From: Pinibacter soli
GTDB lineage: Bacteria > Bacteroidota > Bacteroidia > Chitinophagales > Chitinophagaceae
Length of the DNA: 64,000 bases
Direction of reading: 5' to 3'
NCBI RefSeq assembly: GCF_029961145.1
Contig: NZ_JASBRG010000007.1
Coordinates: 2,150,189 to 2,214,188, forward strand
In this document: one piece after another, positions 33,285 through 40,444 of the stretch
Layout of the letters: each line of letters starts with the position of its first letter
Numbering within the stretch: position 1 is the stretch's first letter
Notes under the pieces: generated by a model
The model's database searches: none
What the model saw: only the letters and a program-made list of their open reading frames with translations
What the model was told of the DNA's origin: nothing
Program-made: the position numbers and the translations under genes

Positions 33285-33578
33285 CTCGTTAAAAGCGTGA
33301 TTATCATTCGCATTTTTAGCAGCAACCATACCTTTCTCATACCACGAAATGGCTTCACTTGTGAGGCCATTTCTTTCTAACAGCTGTGCGAGATGATAAT
33401 AGGAACCGATGTACGATGGATCGCGGTGCAAAATTGTTTCAAATAAATTCCGGGCTTTCTCTTCATCTCCAGCTTTAATATATTCCAATGCCAGCGCATG
33501 TTCCAGGAAATTATCGTTTGGATTTTGCTGTAAAAACTCCTTCAGTTTTGCTATACGGTCCATAAAATCAGTAGACAA
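33252..33578 (-). CDS. Small tetratricopeptide-repeat protein
   Basis: A 108-residue, wholly helical protein made of two to three TPR units: FLEHALALEYIKAGDEEKAR (about 24), IGSYYHLAQLLERNGLTSEA (about 57) and a capping helix (NHAFNELKMAWEEL). TPRs mediate protein-protein contacts; the partner is unknown. There is no signal peptide. It is divergent from etfB and overlaps the convergent membrane-protein gene. Confidence 0.82.
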   Translation of the reverse strand: MSTDFMDRIAKLKEFLQQNPNDNFLEHALALEYIKAGDEEKARNLFETILHRDPSYIGSYYHLAQLLERNGLTSEAISWYEKGMVAAKNANDNHAFNELKMAWEELTL

Positions 33579-33620
33579 AATTTAATTCAAAAAATGTTCT
33601 TGCCCTATCTTTACACCGCT

Positions 33621-33628
33621 TATCTTTG
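33621..33628 (+). promoter_or_regulatory. -7 promoter box of etfB
   Basis: TATCTTTG is a perfect TAnnTTTG match, 45 bases before the etfB ATG. A near copy, TATCTTTA, lies 15 bases upstream. Confidence 0.5.
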
Positions 33629-33673
33629 TTTTGGTTGCATAAACAACCTTTTAGTCAACTCTAAATATGCGAT

Positions 33674-34417
33674 ATGAAGATTTTAGTTTGCGTTAGTAAG
33701 ACGCCGGATACTACGGCAAAAATAGCCTTCAGCGATAACAACACGAAATTTGCACAAGACGGTGTGCAATGGATCATCAACCCCTACGATGAATGGTATG
33801 CTTTGGTTCGCGCCCTTGAACTAAAAGAAAAAGACAGTTCCATTACGCTTCACCTTGTAACAGTAGGTGCTGCAGATGCAGAACCTATTATCCGCAAGGC
33901 CCTGGCATTGGGTGGCGATGAAGCCATTCGTGTAAATTCCGACAATCACGACAGTTTTTACATCGCATCGCAAATTGCAGAGGTGGCTAAGCAAGGTGCT
34001 TACGACCTTGTATTCACAGGTAAAGAAACAATTGATTATAACGGATCATCTATTGGAGGTCTGGTGGCAGAACTGCTCGACCTTCCATATGTTGCTCTTG
34101 CTACGAAATTTGACTTGAATGGTACAACTGCCACCATTACACGCGAAATTGAAGGCGGTGAAGAGATCAACGAAGTACAATTGCCTTTGGTAGTTAGCTG
34201 CCAAAAAGGTATGGCCGAAGCCCGCATTCCAAATATGCGCGGTATCATGGCAGCACGTACAAAACCGTTGAAAGTGGTAGAACCTGTTGCAGTGGACAAT
34301 CTTACAAGCATTGTAGGTTTTGAATTACCACCTGCAAAATCTGGCGTAAAACTTCTTCCGGCAGATCAGGCGGAAGAATTGGTAAGACTGCTTCACGACG
34401 AAGCGAAAGCTATTTAA
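33674..34417 (+). CDS. etfB: Electron transfer flavoprotein beta subunit
   Basis: A 247-residue protein that forms, with the alpha subunit, the FAD/AMP-binding carrier taking electrons from acyl-CoA and amino-acid dehydrogenases to the quinone pool. Seen are MKILVCVSKTPDTTAKI at the N-terminus, WIINPYDEWYALVRALELKE (about 33) and the family signature VAELLDLPYVALATKF with EIEGGEEINEVQLPLVVSCQ split around residues 135-180. It is followed 109 bases later by etfA, with an inverted word repeat between them. The usual order (beta then alpha) is kept. Confidence 0.96.
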   Translation: MKILVCVSKTPDTTAKIAFSDNNTKFAQDGVQWIINPYDEWYALVRALELKEKDSSITLHLVTVGAADAEPIIRKALALGGDEAIRVNSDNHDSFYIASQIAEVAKQGAYDLVFTGKETIDYNGSSIGGLVAELLDLPYVALATKFDLNGTTATITREIEGGEEINEVQLPLVVSCQKGMAEARIPNMRGIMAARTKPLKVVEPVAVDNLTSIVGFELPPAKSGVKLLPADQAEELVRLLHDEAKAI

Positions 34418-34419
34418 TT

Positions 34420-34499
34420 AATGTGAAAATATGGAAATGTGAAAATTGTTTTTAGTCTTTCATTTCCACATTTTTCACATTCACCACATTTCTCACATT
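34420..34499. repeat. Word-repeat inverted element inside the etf operon, AATGTGAAAA words
   Basis: The left arm (34420-34447) AATGTGAAAATATGGAAATG faces the right arm (34461-34499) CATTTCCACATTTTTCACAT. Because etfA must be co-expressed with etfB, this hairpin cannot be an efficient terminator. Confidence 0.75.
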
Positions 34500-34526
34500 C
34501 ATTTATTCAAATTTTCAAATTAACTC

Positions 34527-35489
34527 ATGTCAGTTTTAATATATATCGATCAGGCAGATGGTCACATTAAAAAGGCTTCTTACGAAGTGCTTTCTTATGG
34601 CGCAAAAATCGCTGAACAATTAGGAACAACAGCAGAAGGCGTGCTATTAGGTAAAGTACAGGATGATCTTGCTGGTCTTGGTAAATATGGTGTAAAAAAG
34701 ATCCACCAGGTTACAAATGACAATCTTGCTCATCTTGATGGCCAGGTGTATGCTAAAGTAATTGCACAAGTGGCAGAAAAAACAGGCGCTAAAGTAATTG
34801 TATTCTCGAATAACGTTGACGGGAAAGCGATCGCTCCGCGTCTTTCAGCAAAACTAAAAGCTGGACTCGTAACCGGCGCAATGGCACTACCAGATACAAG
34901 CAACGGTTTCTCTGTTAAGAAAACTGTTTTCTCCGGTAAAGCTTTCGCGAATGTGGCGATCAATAGTGATATTAAGATCATCGCTTTGAACCCAAATGCA
35001 TTCCAGGTTACAGAAGGTGCCGGCACAGCAGAAGTGGCTGCATTTGATGCCGCCGTTGACGCTCCAAAAGTAAAAGTTACTGCTACCAATAAAGTATCCG
35101 GTGAGGTACCATTGAGTGAAGCTGAAGTGGTAGTAAGCGGTGGCCGGGGTATGAAAGGACCTGAAAACTGGGGCCAGCTTGAAGAGCTTGCATACCTGCT
35201 GGGCGCTGCGCTTGCATGTAGCCGTCCGGTGGCAGATGCACACTGGCGCCCTCACCACGAGCACGTAGGACAAACAGGTTTGGCAATCGCTCCAAATCTT
35301 TATATCGCTATCGGTATCTCTGGTGCTATTCAACATTTGGCTGGTGTAAACAGGAGTAAGGTAATTGTCGTGATCAACAAAGACCCTGAAGCTCCGTTCT
35401 TCAAAGCCGCCGATTACGGTATCGTTGGAGACGCATTTGAAGTACTTCCTAAAATGATCGCTGCAGTTAAAAAACTGAAAGGAGCTTAG
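34527..35489 (+). CDS. etfA: Electron transfer flavoprotein alpha subunit
   Basis: A 320-residue partner of EtfB carrying the FAD site. Seen are the N-terminal domain (MSVLIYIDQADGHIKKASYE) and the C-terminal FAD domain with VVSGGRGMKGPENWGQLEEL (about 205), ACSRPVADAHWRPHHEHVGQ (about 230), TGLAIAPNLYIAIGISGAIQ (about 252) and INKDPEAPFFKAADYGIVGD (about 285). Length and motif spacing are normal. It is co-directional with etfB. Confidence 0.96.
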   Translation: MSVLIYIDQADGHIKKASYEVLSYGAKIAEQLGTTAEGVLLGKVQDDLAGLGKYGVKKIHQVTNDNLAHLDGQVYAKVIAQVAEKTGAKVIVFSNNVDGKAIAPRLSAKLKAGLVTGAMALPDTSNGFSVKKTVFSGKAFANVAINSDIKIIALNPNAFQVTEGAGTAEVAAFDAAVDAPKVKVTATNKVSGEVPLSEAEVVVSGGRGMKGPENWGQLEELAYLLGAALACSRPVADAHWRPHHEHVGQTGLAIAPNLYIAIGISGAIQHLAGVNRSKVIVVINKDPEAPFFKAADYGIVGDAFEVLPKMIAAVKKLKGA

Positions 35490-35490
35490 T

Positions 35491-35636
35491 TAATTGATAA
35501 TTGAAAGTTGAAAATGGAAAATGGGATTAAGAATATCTCATTTTCCATTTTTTTTCATCTAAAAATGCCTATGGGCATAGATATTTTTTCCCACTCAAGC
35601 TCATTTTCAATTTTCAACTTTCAATTTTCAATTCCC
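35491..35636. repeat. Word-repeat inverted element, AATTGAAAGTTGAAAA words
   Basis: The left arm (35491-35524) AATTGATAATTGAAAGTTGA faces the right arm (35602-35636) CATTTTCAATTTTCAACTTT. A second, inner pair AAAATGG/CCATTTT is present. Confidence 0.75.
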
Positions 35637-35670
35637 CAAATTCCTTCCCTTTTTTCAGATTTCAAATTCT

Positions 35671-35678
35671 TATATTTG
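35671..35678 (+). promoter_or_regulatory. -7 promoter box
   Basis: TATATTTG is a perfect TAnnTTTG match, 49 bases before the ATG of the bifunctional-nuclease-family gene. Confidence 0.5.
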
Positions 35679-35727
35679 CCTTTCAACCATAAAAGTCCGT
35701 TTGTAAAAAGCGGATGTGTTTAATTAT

Positions 35728-36324
35728 ATGAGGAAAATAGAATTAGAAATTGTGGCCCTATCGCACAGCATTACGCAAACACATTCCTATGCAGTGGTTT
35801 TAGGTGAGATAAACGGACTTCGCCGTTTGCCGATTGTCATCGGAGGCTTTGAAGCGCAGGCGATTGCTGTTGCGCTGGAAAAAATGCACCCGAGCCGCCC
35901 TCTGACACACGACCTCATGAAAAATTTCATGAGCGCTTTTAATGTTGACCTTACGGAAATCGTTATCAGCGATTTACAAGAAGGTATCTTCTACTCCAAA
36001 CTTTTATGTGTAAGCGAACACGATACTGTTGAAATTGATTCCCGTACTTCAGACGCGCTGGCATTGGCAGTTCGTTTCGGTTGCCCGATCTATACTTACG
36101 AGCACATTCTCGAAAGTGCCGGCATTCTAATGGAAGACACCGGCAAGAAAAAGAAATCGTCTTCTACTACTACCGTTTCTCAAAAAGAGGAAATGACGCA
36201 CAATGAAGACCTCAAAGCCCTGTCACTGGAAGAATTGAATACTCTTCTTAACGAGGTATTGGAGCAGGAGGACTACATCCGTGCCATTGCTATCCGCGAT
36301 GAAATAAATAACAGGAAGAGATAA
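35728..36324 (+). CDS. Bifunctional nuclease (DUF151) family protein with UVR motif
   Basis: A 198-residue protein. The DUF151/BFN domain covers about residues 1-130 (ELEIVALSHSITQTHSYAVV, LPIVIGGFEAQAIAVALEKM, RPLTHDLMKNFMSAFNVDL, IDSRTSDALALAVRFGCPIY). A charged linker follows, then a C-terminal UvrB/UvrC-type motif (LNEVLEQEDYIRAIAIRDEI). Plant and bacterial homologues are reported to have RNase/DNase activity; the physiological role here is unknown. The frame begins at a GTG at 35716, but the ATG at 35728 (MRKIELEI) fits better. Confidence 0.88.
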   Translation: MRKIELEIVALSHSITQTHSYAVVLGEINGLRRLPIVIGGFEAQAIAVALEKMHPSRPLTHDLMKNFMSAFNVDLTEIVISDLQEGIFYSKLLCVSEHDTVEIDSRTSDALALAVRFGCPIYTYEHILESAGILMEDTGKKKKSSSTTTVSQKEEMTHNEDLKALSLEELNTLLNEVLEQEDYIRAIAIRDEINNRKR

Positions 36325-36342
36325 CTATTTTGATATTTGTAC

Positions 36343-36415
36343 AGACAACGCACTGCTTTGTCTCGGATTAAAAAATTGATATTCTTTTTGATCAAGACAA
36401 GGCGGTGCCTTGTCT
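36343..36415. repeat. Paired GACAAGGC hairpins
   Basis: Two 21-base hairpins are present: AGACAACGC-act-GCTTTGTCT (36343-36363, one mismatch) and AGACAAGGC-ggt-GCCTTGTCT (36395-36415, perfect), the second followed by CTAC. The same two-hairpin unit occurs at 50783-50848. Confidence 0.85.
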
Positions 36416-36430
36416 CTACAACCCGCTCTC

Positions 36431-37243
36431 ATGATTTCATTTCCCATTTGCAAAATCAATCTTGGACTACATATTGTTGGGAAACGTAACGATGGTTACC
36501 ACAATCTGGAAACCATTTTCTACCCTATCGCATTGAATGATGTTTTAGAGATCATCCAGGCAGATACATTTTCATTTAAGGCAACAGGCATTCCTGTTGA
36601 CGGCGATCCGGCAAAAAATCTTTGCGTAAGGGCATATGATTTACTCAAACAAAAATTTGACCTGCCTCCTGTTTATATGCATTTGCACAAAGCCATCCCT
36701 TTAGGTGCGGGCCTTGGCGGCGGTTCTTCTGATGGCGCGGCAACGCTTTTGCTGCTCAATCAAAAATTTCAACTGAAACTATCTCCGGGCGAGTTGATCG
36801 ATTTGGCACTGCAGCTGGGAAGCGATTGTCCTTTTTTTATTATCAATAAACCTTGTATCGCCAGCGGACGTGGCGAGATATTGCAGCCGATTGACGTTCC
36901 TGCTTTGAAAGGTCTTAAAATCATAATTGTAAATCCCGGCATACATGTTAATACCGGCTGGGCGTTTTCTCAAATCACACCAACCGCGATCAGTCATTCA
37001 TTATCTGACATCATTGCACAACCGATAACAACCTGGAAGAACGTTTTAAAAAATGATTTTGAAGAAGCTGTCTTTGCCGCACATCCGGCTATAAAAAACA
37101 TCAAAGATCAATTGTATGCGCAAGGTGCACTTTATGCGTCCATGAGCGGAAGCGGAGCGTCCTTGTTTGGTATTTTTAACAAAAATAATATCGCAGAACT
37201 TCGGTTGCCTGAAAATTACTTTGTGCATCAGTCCGACCTGTAA
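36431..37243 (+). CDS. ispE: 4-diphosphocytidyl-2-C-methyl-D-erythritol kinase IspE
   Basis: A 270-residue GHMP-family kinase that phosphorylates CDP-methylerythritol in the MEP pathway of isoprenoid synthesis. Seen are FPICKINLGLHIVGKRNDGYH (two pieces, N-terminus), ATP-binding PLGAGLGGGSSDGAATLLLL (about 95) and the C-terminal SMSGSGASLFGIF (about 240). The upstream in-frame TTG at 36410 lies inside a hairpin repeat, so the ATG at 36431 is chosen. The last about 7 codons and the downstream 45 bases are duplicated, in diverged form, at 38196-38273, beyond the next gene. Confidence 0.95.
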   Translation: MISFPICKINLGLHIVGKRNDGYHNLETIFYPIALNDVLEIIQADTFSFKATGIPVDGDPAKNLCVRAYDLLKQKFDLPPVYMHLHKAIPLGAGLGGGSSDGAATLLLLNQKFQLKLSPGELIDLALQLGSDCPFFIINKPCIASGRGEILQPIDVPALKGLKIIIVNPGIHVNTGWAFSQITPTAISHSLSDIIAQPITTWKNVLKNDFEEAVFAAHPAIKNIKDQLYAQGALYASMSGSGASLFGIFNKNNIAELRLPENYFVHQSDL

Positions 37244-37289
37244 AAAACTATACCAAAATATCGTCTGGATTTATCCTTGTGATCTTACC
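37223..37289. repeat. Diverged direct repeat, copy A (ispE tail)
   Basis: It covers the ispE C-terminal codons (GTGCATCAGTC) and the antisense remnant of a small gene ending (reverse frame GKITRINPDDILV). Copy B is at 38196-38273. Together they flank the FkbM methyltransferase gene. Confidence 0.6.
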
Positions 37290-37324
37290 TTATTTTAAAT
37301 AATTAACTCTAAAATGTACACTAT

Positions 37325-38137
37325 ATGACTCCCACAAGACTAAAGGTCCTGAAATATTTCCTGCTTCATCAACGCAATGGATTATCAACAAAAGAAATGC
37401 TAAAGTTCTTCTTTGATACCTCCTATAGCAAAAAAGCGAAAAGGAAAATAGCCAGTATCGAGGCTGAGGGAAAATTTAAAAAAGTATACTTCAAAGGCTA
37501 CGACACTCCGATGTATTACCCCGAAAGCATGCCAATAACTTCTCTTGAACGTGTTATTTGCGAAAGCTTCTATGATGCGAACTGGCACTACTATGAAATT
37601 CCACAAACCCGTGTTTCTCCGGATGATATTGTAGTGGATTGCGGAGCAGCAGAAGGTTTATTTGGTTTTATTGTAGCGCCTCGTTGCAAAAAAGTGTACG
37701 CAATAGAACCTCTAAAAAGTTTTTGTGACAGTTTGCATAAAACATTTGCTCAGTCGAACAACGTCGAAATCCTTCAACTGGGCCTTTCAAGCCAGGATGG
37801 CTATGCTTCGATAAGTGAAAACGATATCGCTTCAAGTTTGTCAATTGGAACAGGCGAAGTGAAAGTTGCGACCTTAGACAAACTTTTTTTCGAAAACAAC
37901 ATTCCTGTTAACTATATCAAAATTGACGTCGAAGGCTTTGATGTTGAAACTCTAAAAGGAGCAAAAGAATTAATAAAAAAGAATAAACCTAAAATTGCTG
38001 TTACAACTTATCACGAGAAGTCGCATGCCGAAATGATAACAGAGCTCCTCCTATCAATTGTTCCTGAGTATAATATCCACACAAAAGGTATTTACCAGGA
38101 AACCGGCTCACCGGTGATGCTACATGCATGGGTTTAA
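37325..38137 (+). CDS. FkbM-family methyltransferase
   Basis: A 270-residue protein whose C-terminal about 180 residues form an S-adenosylmethionine-dependent methyltransferase of the FkbM type: DIVVDCGAAEGLFGFIVAP (SAM-binding motif I, about 101), VYAIEPLKSFCDSLHKTFAQ (about 126), LSIGTGEVKVATLDKLF (about 177) and INYIKIDVEGFDVETLKGA-like VNYIKIDVEGFDVETLKG (about 197). The first about 80 residues are basic and helical, with no recognised domain. FkbM enzymes usually O-methylate sugars or natural products; the substrate here is unknown. It sits between ispE and a decayed toxin-like gene, bracketed by diverged direct repeats, which suggests insertion by recombination. Confidence 0.88.
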   Translation: MTPTRLKVLKYFLLHQRNGLSTKEMLKFFFDTSYSKKAKRKIASIEAEGKFKKVYFKGYDTPMYYPESMPITSLERVICESFYDANWHYYEIPQTRVSPDDIVVDCGAAEGLFGFIVAPRCKKVYAIEPLKSFCDSLHKTFAQSNNVEILQLGLSSQDGYASISENDIASSLSIGTGEVKVATLDKLFFENNIPVNYIKIDVEGFDVETLKGAKELIKKNKPKIAVTTYHEKSHAEMITELLLSIVPEYNIHTKGIYQETGSPVMLHAWV

Positions 38138-38195
38138 ACGTACTATCGATCATGCGCTCCGCACAATAGCCGAGCGTATGATTTCCAAAATATAC

Positions 38196-38273
38196 GTGCA
38201 TCAGTCTGATTTGAAGAAAACTGAACTTTTATTAAATTTTAATATCGTTTGGATTAATTCTTACAATCTTGCC
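38196..38273. repeat. Diverged direct repeat, copy B (duplicated ispE tail)
   Basis: GTGCATCAGTCTGATTTG and, 45 bases on, AATATCGTTTGGATTAATTC then ATCTTGCC match copy A at 37223-37289 (GTGCATCAGTCCGACCTG; AATATCGTCTGGATTTATCC; ATCTTACC). An ispE-like reading (KIYVHQSDL) is recognisable, although ispE itself ends 950 bases upstream. Confidence 0.6.
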
Positions 38274-38396
38274 GTCGCGAGAAACGACTAAATCCGTTTT
38301 CTTGCTTTTTTTAAACTCAATTAGTCTTTTGTAAGACTCCTTGAGTCCTAGCAAGATCTTCTCTTTACGTTCTAATGCTTTACTTATTTCGTCCAT
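38232..38396 (-). CDS. Small protein overlapping the zeta-toxin-like gene, antitoxin-like
   Basis: A 54-residue frame (MDEISKALERKEKILLGLKE, then SYKRLIEFKKSKKTDLVVSR, then DGKIVRINPNDIKI) that starts inside the last codons of the zeta-like gene, overlapping it by 17 bases, a typical sign of translational coupling. It is charged and helical in the first 30 residues and ends in a short beta-like segment. A remnant of the same C-terminus (GKITRINPDDILV) lies antisense just after ispE, so the ending has been conserved through a duplication. An antitoxin or partner role is inferred from position only. Confidence 0.6.
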   Translation of the reverse strand: MDEISKALERKEKILLGLKESYKRLIEFKKSKKTDLVVSRDGKIVRINPNDIKI

Positions 38397-38966
38397 AGAG
38401 AAATTTTAAATTATCATACATCTTCTGATTCGAGACTTGAATGTCTTGCGGAGCGATTTTAAGCGCAATCAAATCAGGCGTTCCTTCTGAGTTATCAAAA
38501 ATGAGAATTTCATCTACAATTTCAAGGTAAATATCGAACAAATTTCTTAGCCCGCCTATATATCGCCTTTCAATTACCTCGGGCTCAATATTGTGACCGC
38601 CTTCGGAAACTCTGGTTTTCACCCGCTGTTTTGCCAATTCAACAGAATTTAAATGAAAAAACAACAAAATAGTTCTGTAACCTTTTCTTTTGCTTCCCTG
38701 ATTTTATTCTTATAGCTTCTGCTAGAAAGCGTTTTCTCAAAAGCAAAGCTTTTATTCTCGTTCAGCAATTCATTGATACGTTGAAGCATTATTCTTCCCG
38801 CTTCAAGAGCAACGCCTTCTGGCTGAAAAGGGGACAACCCCTTTGCAATTTCATCAGCATTGACAAACTCCCTAATATTCAACATCGCAGGTAGAATAGT
38901 GAATGAGGCAGTAGTCTTACCCGCTCCATTACAACCTGCAATAATGTACAGATTTCTTTCCTCCAT
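38380..38966 (-). pseudogene. Zeta-toxin-family P-loop kinase gene with a frameshift
   Basis: Two overlapping frames together read as one zeta-toxin-like ATPase/kinase. The 5-prime part (about 38649-38966) has Walker A GCNGAGKTT and VNADEIAKGLSPFQPEG, then FAFEKTLSSRSYKNKI. The 3-prime part (38380-38667) has FFHLNSVELAKQRVKTRVSE and GGHNIEPEVIERRY. They meet at about 38680-38690, in a run of A residues: adding one A to GAAAAGG restores a continuous frame (KEKGYRTILLFFHLNS). Zeta toxins phosphorylate UDP-N-acetylglucosamine or related nucleotides. Either the gene is inactivated by a one-base deletion or this is a homopolymer sequencing error. A -7 box precedes the ATG at 38966. Confidence 0.8.
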
Positions 38967-38971
38967 ATTCA

Positions 38972-38979
38972 CAAATATA
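38972..38979 (-). promoter_or_regulatory. -7 promoter box of the zeta-like gene
   Basis: The minus strand reads TATATTTG, a perfect TAnnTTTG match ending five bases before the ATG at 38966, so the message would be nearly leaderless. Confidence 0.5.
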
Positions 38980-39247
38980 CCCCTTACCTTTTAACAAACT
39001 CCGTTTGCTGATACCTGTAAAAAACCCTTACTTTGTACTAACACGAAACATATTGAGACCAGATTATTCTCATAAAATATTTTCTGATGAGCGTGGACAC
39101 TACATTTTCCTCATAGTGACGCTCGCAACCGACTCGGCCATATAATCTCCGTTACATAGTTCTTATGCAATGCCAGTATGCTTTATGCAGCTGCATTTGT
39201 TGCTATACACCGACACGATTTATTTTTCACTTAATACTAAATTAAAC

Positions 39248-40381
39248 ATGATTGCTTCAAATTCAGGCGCACCTGAGGTGGTTGCCGCACACGACTTTTT
39301 ACAACTTAATGGCACTGACCACGTTGAGTTTTACGTAGGTAATGCTAAACAGGCCGCACACTTTTATAAAACAGCATTCGGCTTCCAGGACCTGGCATAT
39401 GCCGGACCGGAAACAGGTGTTCGCGACAGAGCTTCTTACGTTTTGCAACAAGGTAAAATCAGATTAATATTTACTACTGCATTGCGCTCTGAAGGCCCAA
39501 TCGCTGAGCATGTTAAAAAACATGGTGACGGCGTCAAAATACTTGCGCTGTCTGTGGATGACGCTTACGGTGCCTTTGAGGAAACAACTTCACGTGGTGC
39601 CAAAGTTTACATGGAACCAACTACTCTGATGGATGACAACGGTGAAGTGAAAATGTGTGGTATCTACACATACGGCGAAACTGTTCACCTTTTTGTAGAA
39701 AGAAAAGATTACAAAGGCGTTTTCATGCCGGGGTTTGTTGAGTATAAAACTAACTATCATCCGGACTCAACAGGCTTACAATATATTGATCACTGCGTGG
39801 GTAATGTGGACTGGAATCGCATGATTCCTGTAGTTGAATGGTATGAAAAAATCATGGGCTTCACCAACATTCTTTCATTTGATGATAAACAAATCAACAC
39901 CGAGTACTCCGCTTTGATGAGTAAAGTAATGAGTAACGGTAATGGATATGTGAAATTCCCTATCAACGAACCGGCTGAAGGCAAAAAGAAATCGCAGGTA
40001 GAAGAATACCTTGAATTCTACGAAGGTGAAGGCGTTCAACACATTGCGGTAGCTACAAAAGATATCGTTACTACCGTAAGAGCGATGAAGGCCCGCGGCG
40101 TTGAATTTTTACCGGCTCCTCCGGGTGCTTACTACGATGAACTTTCAGCTCGTGTGGGCAAAATTGACGAAGACATTGCTCCACTAAGAGAATTGGGCAT
40201 TTTGGTGGACCGTGATGAAGAAGGCTATTTATTGCAGATCTTTACAAAGCCTGTAGAAGACAGACCAACTCTCTTCTTCGAAATCATTCAACGTAAAGGT
40301 GCTAAAAGCTTTGGCGCAGGCAACTTTAAAGCATTGTTTGAAGCGATAGAAAGAGAGCAGGCATTAAGAGGGAATTTATAA
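39248..40381 (+). CDS. hpd: 4-hydroxyphenylpyruvate dioxygenase
   Basis: A 377-residue Fe(II) enzyme that converts 4-hydroxyphenylpyruvate to homogentisate in tyrosine breakdown. It has two vicinal-oxygen-chelate domains: N-terminal NGTDHVEFYVGNAKQAAHFY (about 22) and C-terminal, with iron ligands His in YIDHCVGNV (about 183), His in GVQHIAVAT (about 268) and Glu in TLFFEIIQRKG (about 350). The GFGAGNFKALFE-like C-terminal helix (FGAGNFKALFEAIEREQ) is present. An upstream extension of 26 codons is possible, but the ATG at 39248 matches the family N-terminus. It is the first gene of a homogentisate-pathway cluster. Confidence 0.96.
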   Translation: MIASNSGAPEVVAAHDFLQLNGTDHVEFYVGNAKQAAHFYKTAFGFQDLAYAGPETGVRDRASYVLQQGKIRLIFTTALRSEGPIAEHVKKHGDGVKILALSVDDAYGAFEETTSRGAKVYMEPTTLMDDNGEVKMCGIYTYGETVHLFVERKDYKGVFMPGFVEYKTNYHPDSTGLQYIDHCVGNVDWNRMIPVVEWYEKIMGFTNILSFDDKQINTEYSALMSKVMSNGNGYVKFPINEPAEGKKKSQVEEYLEFYEGEGVQHIAVATKDIVTTVRAMKARGVEFLPAPPGAYYDELSARVGKIDEDIAPLRELGILVDRDEEGYLLQIFTKPVEDRPTLFFEIIQRKGAKSFGAGNFKALFEAIEREQALRGNL

Positions 40382-40382
40382 G

Positions 40383-40441
40383 AAAGTTGTAAGTTATAAC
40401 TTACTACTCATAACTTACTACTCATAACTCATAACTTGTTT
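40383..40441. repeat. Short word-repeat element, CATAACTTACTA words
   Basis: AAGTTGTAAGTTATAA faces ACTTACTACTCATAACTTAC and CATAACTCATAACTT, filling the whole 60-base gap between hpd and hmgA. Confidence 0.6.
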
Positions 40442-40444
40442 GTC

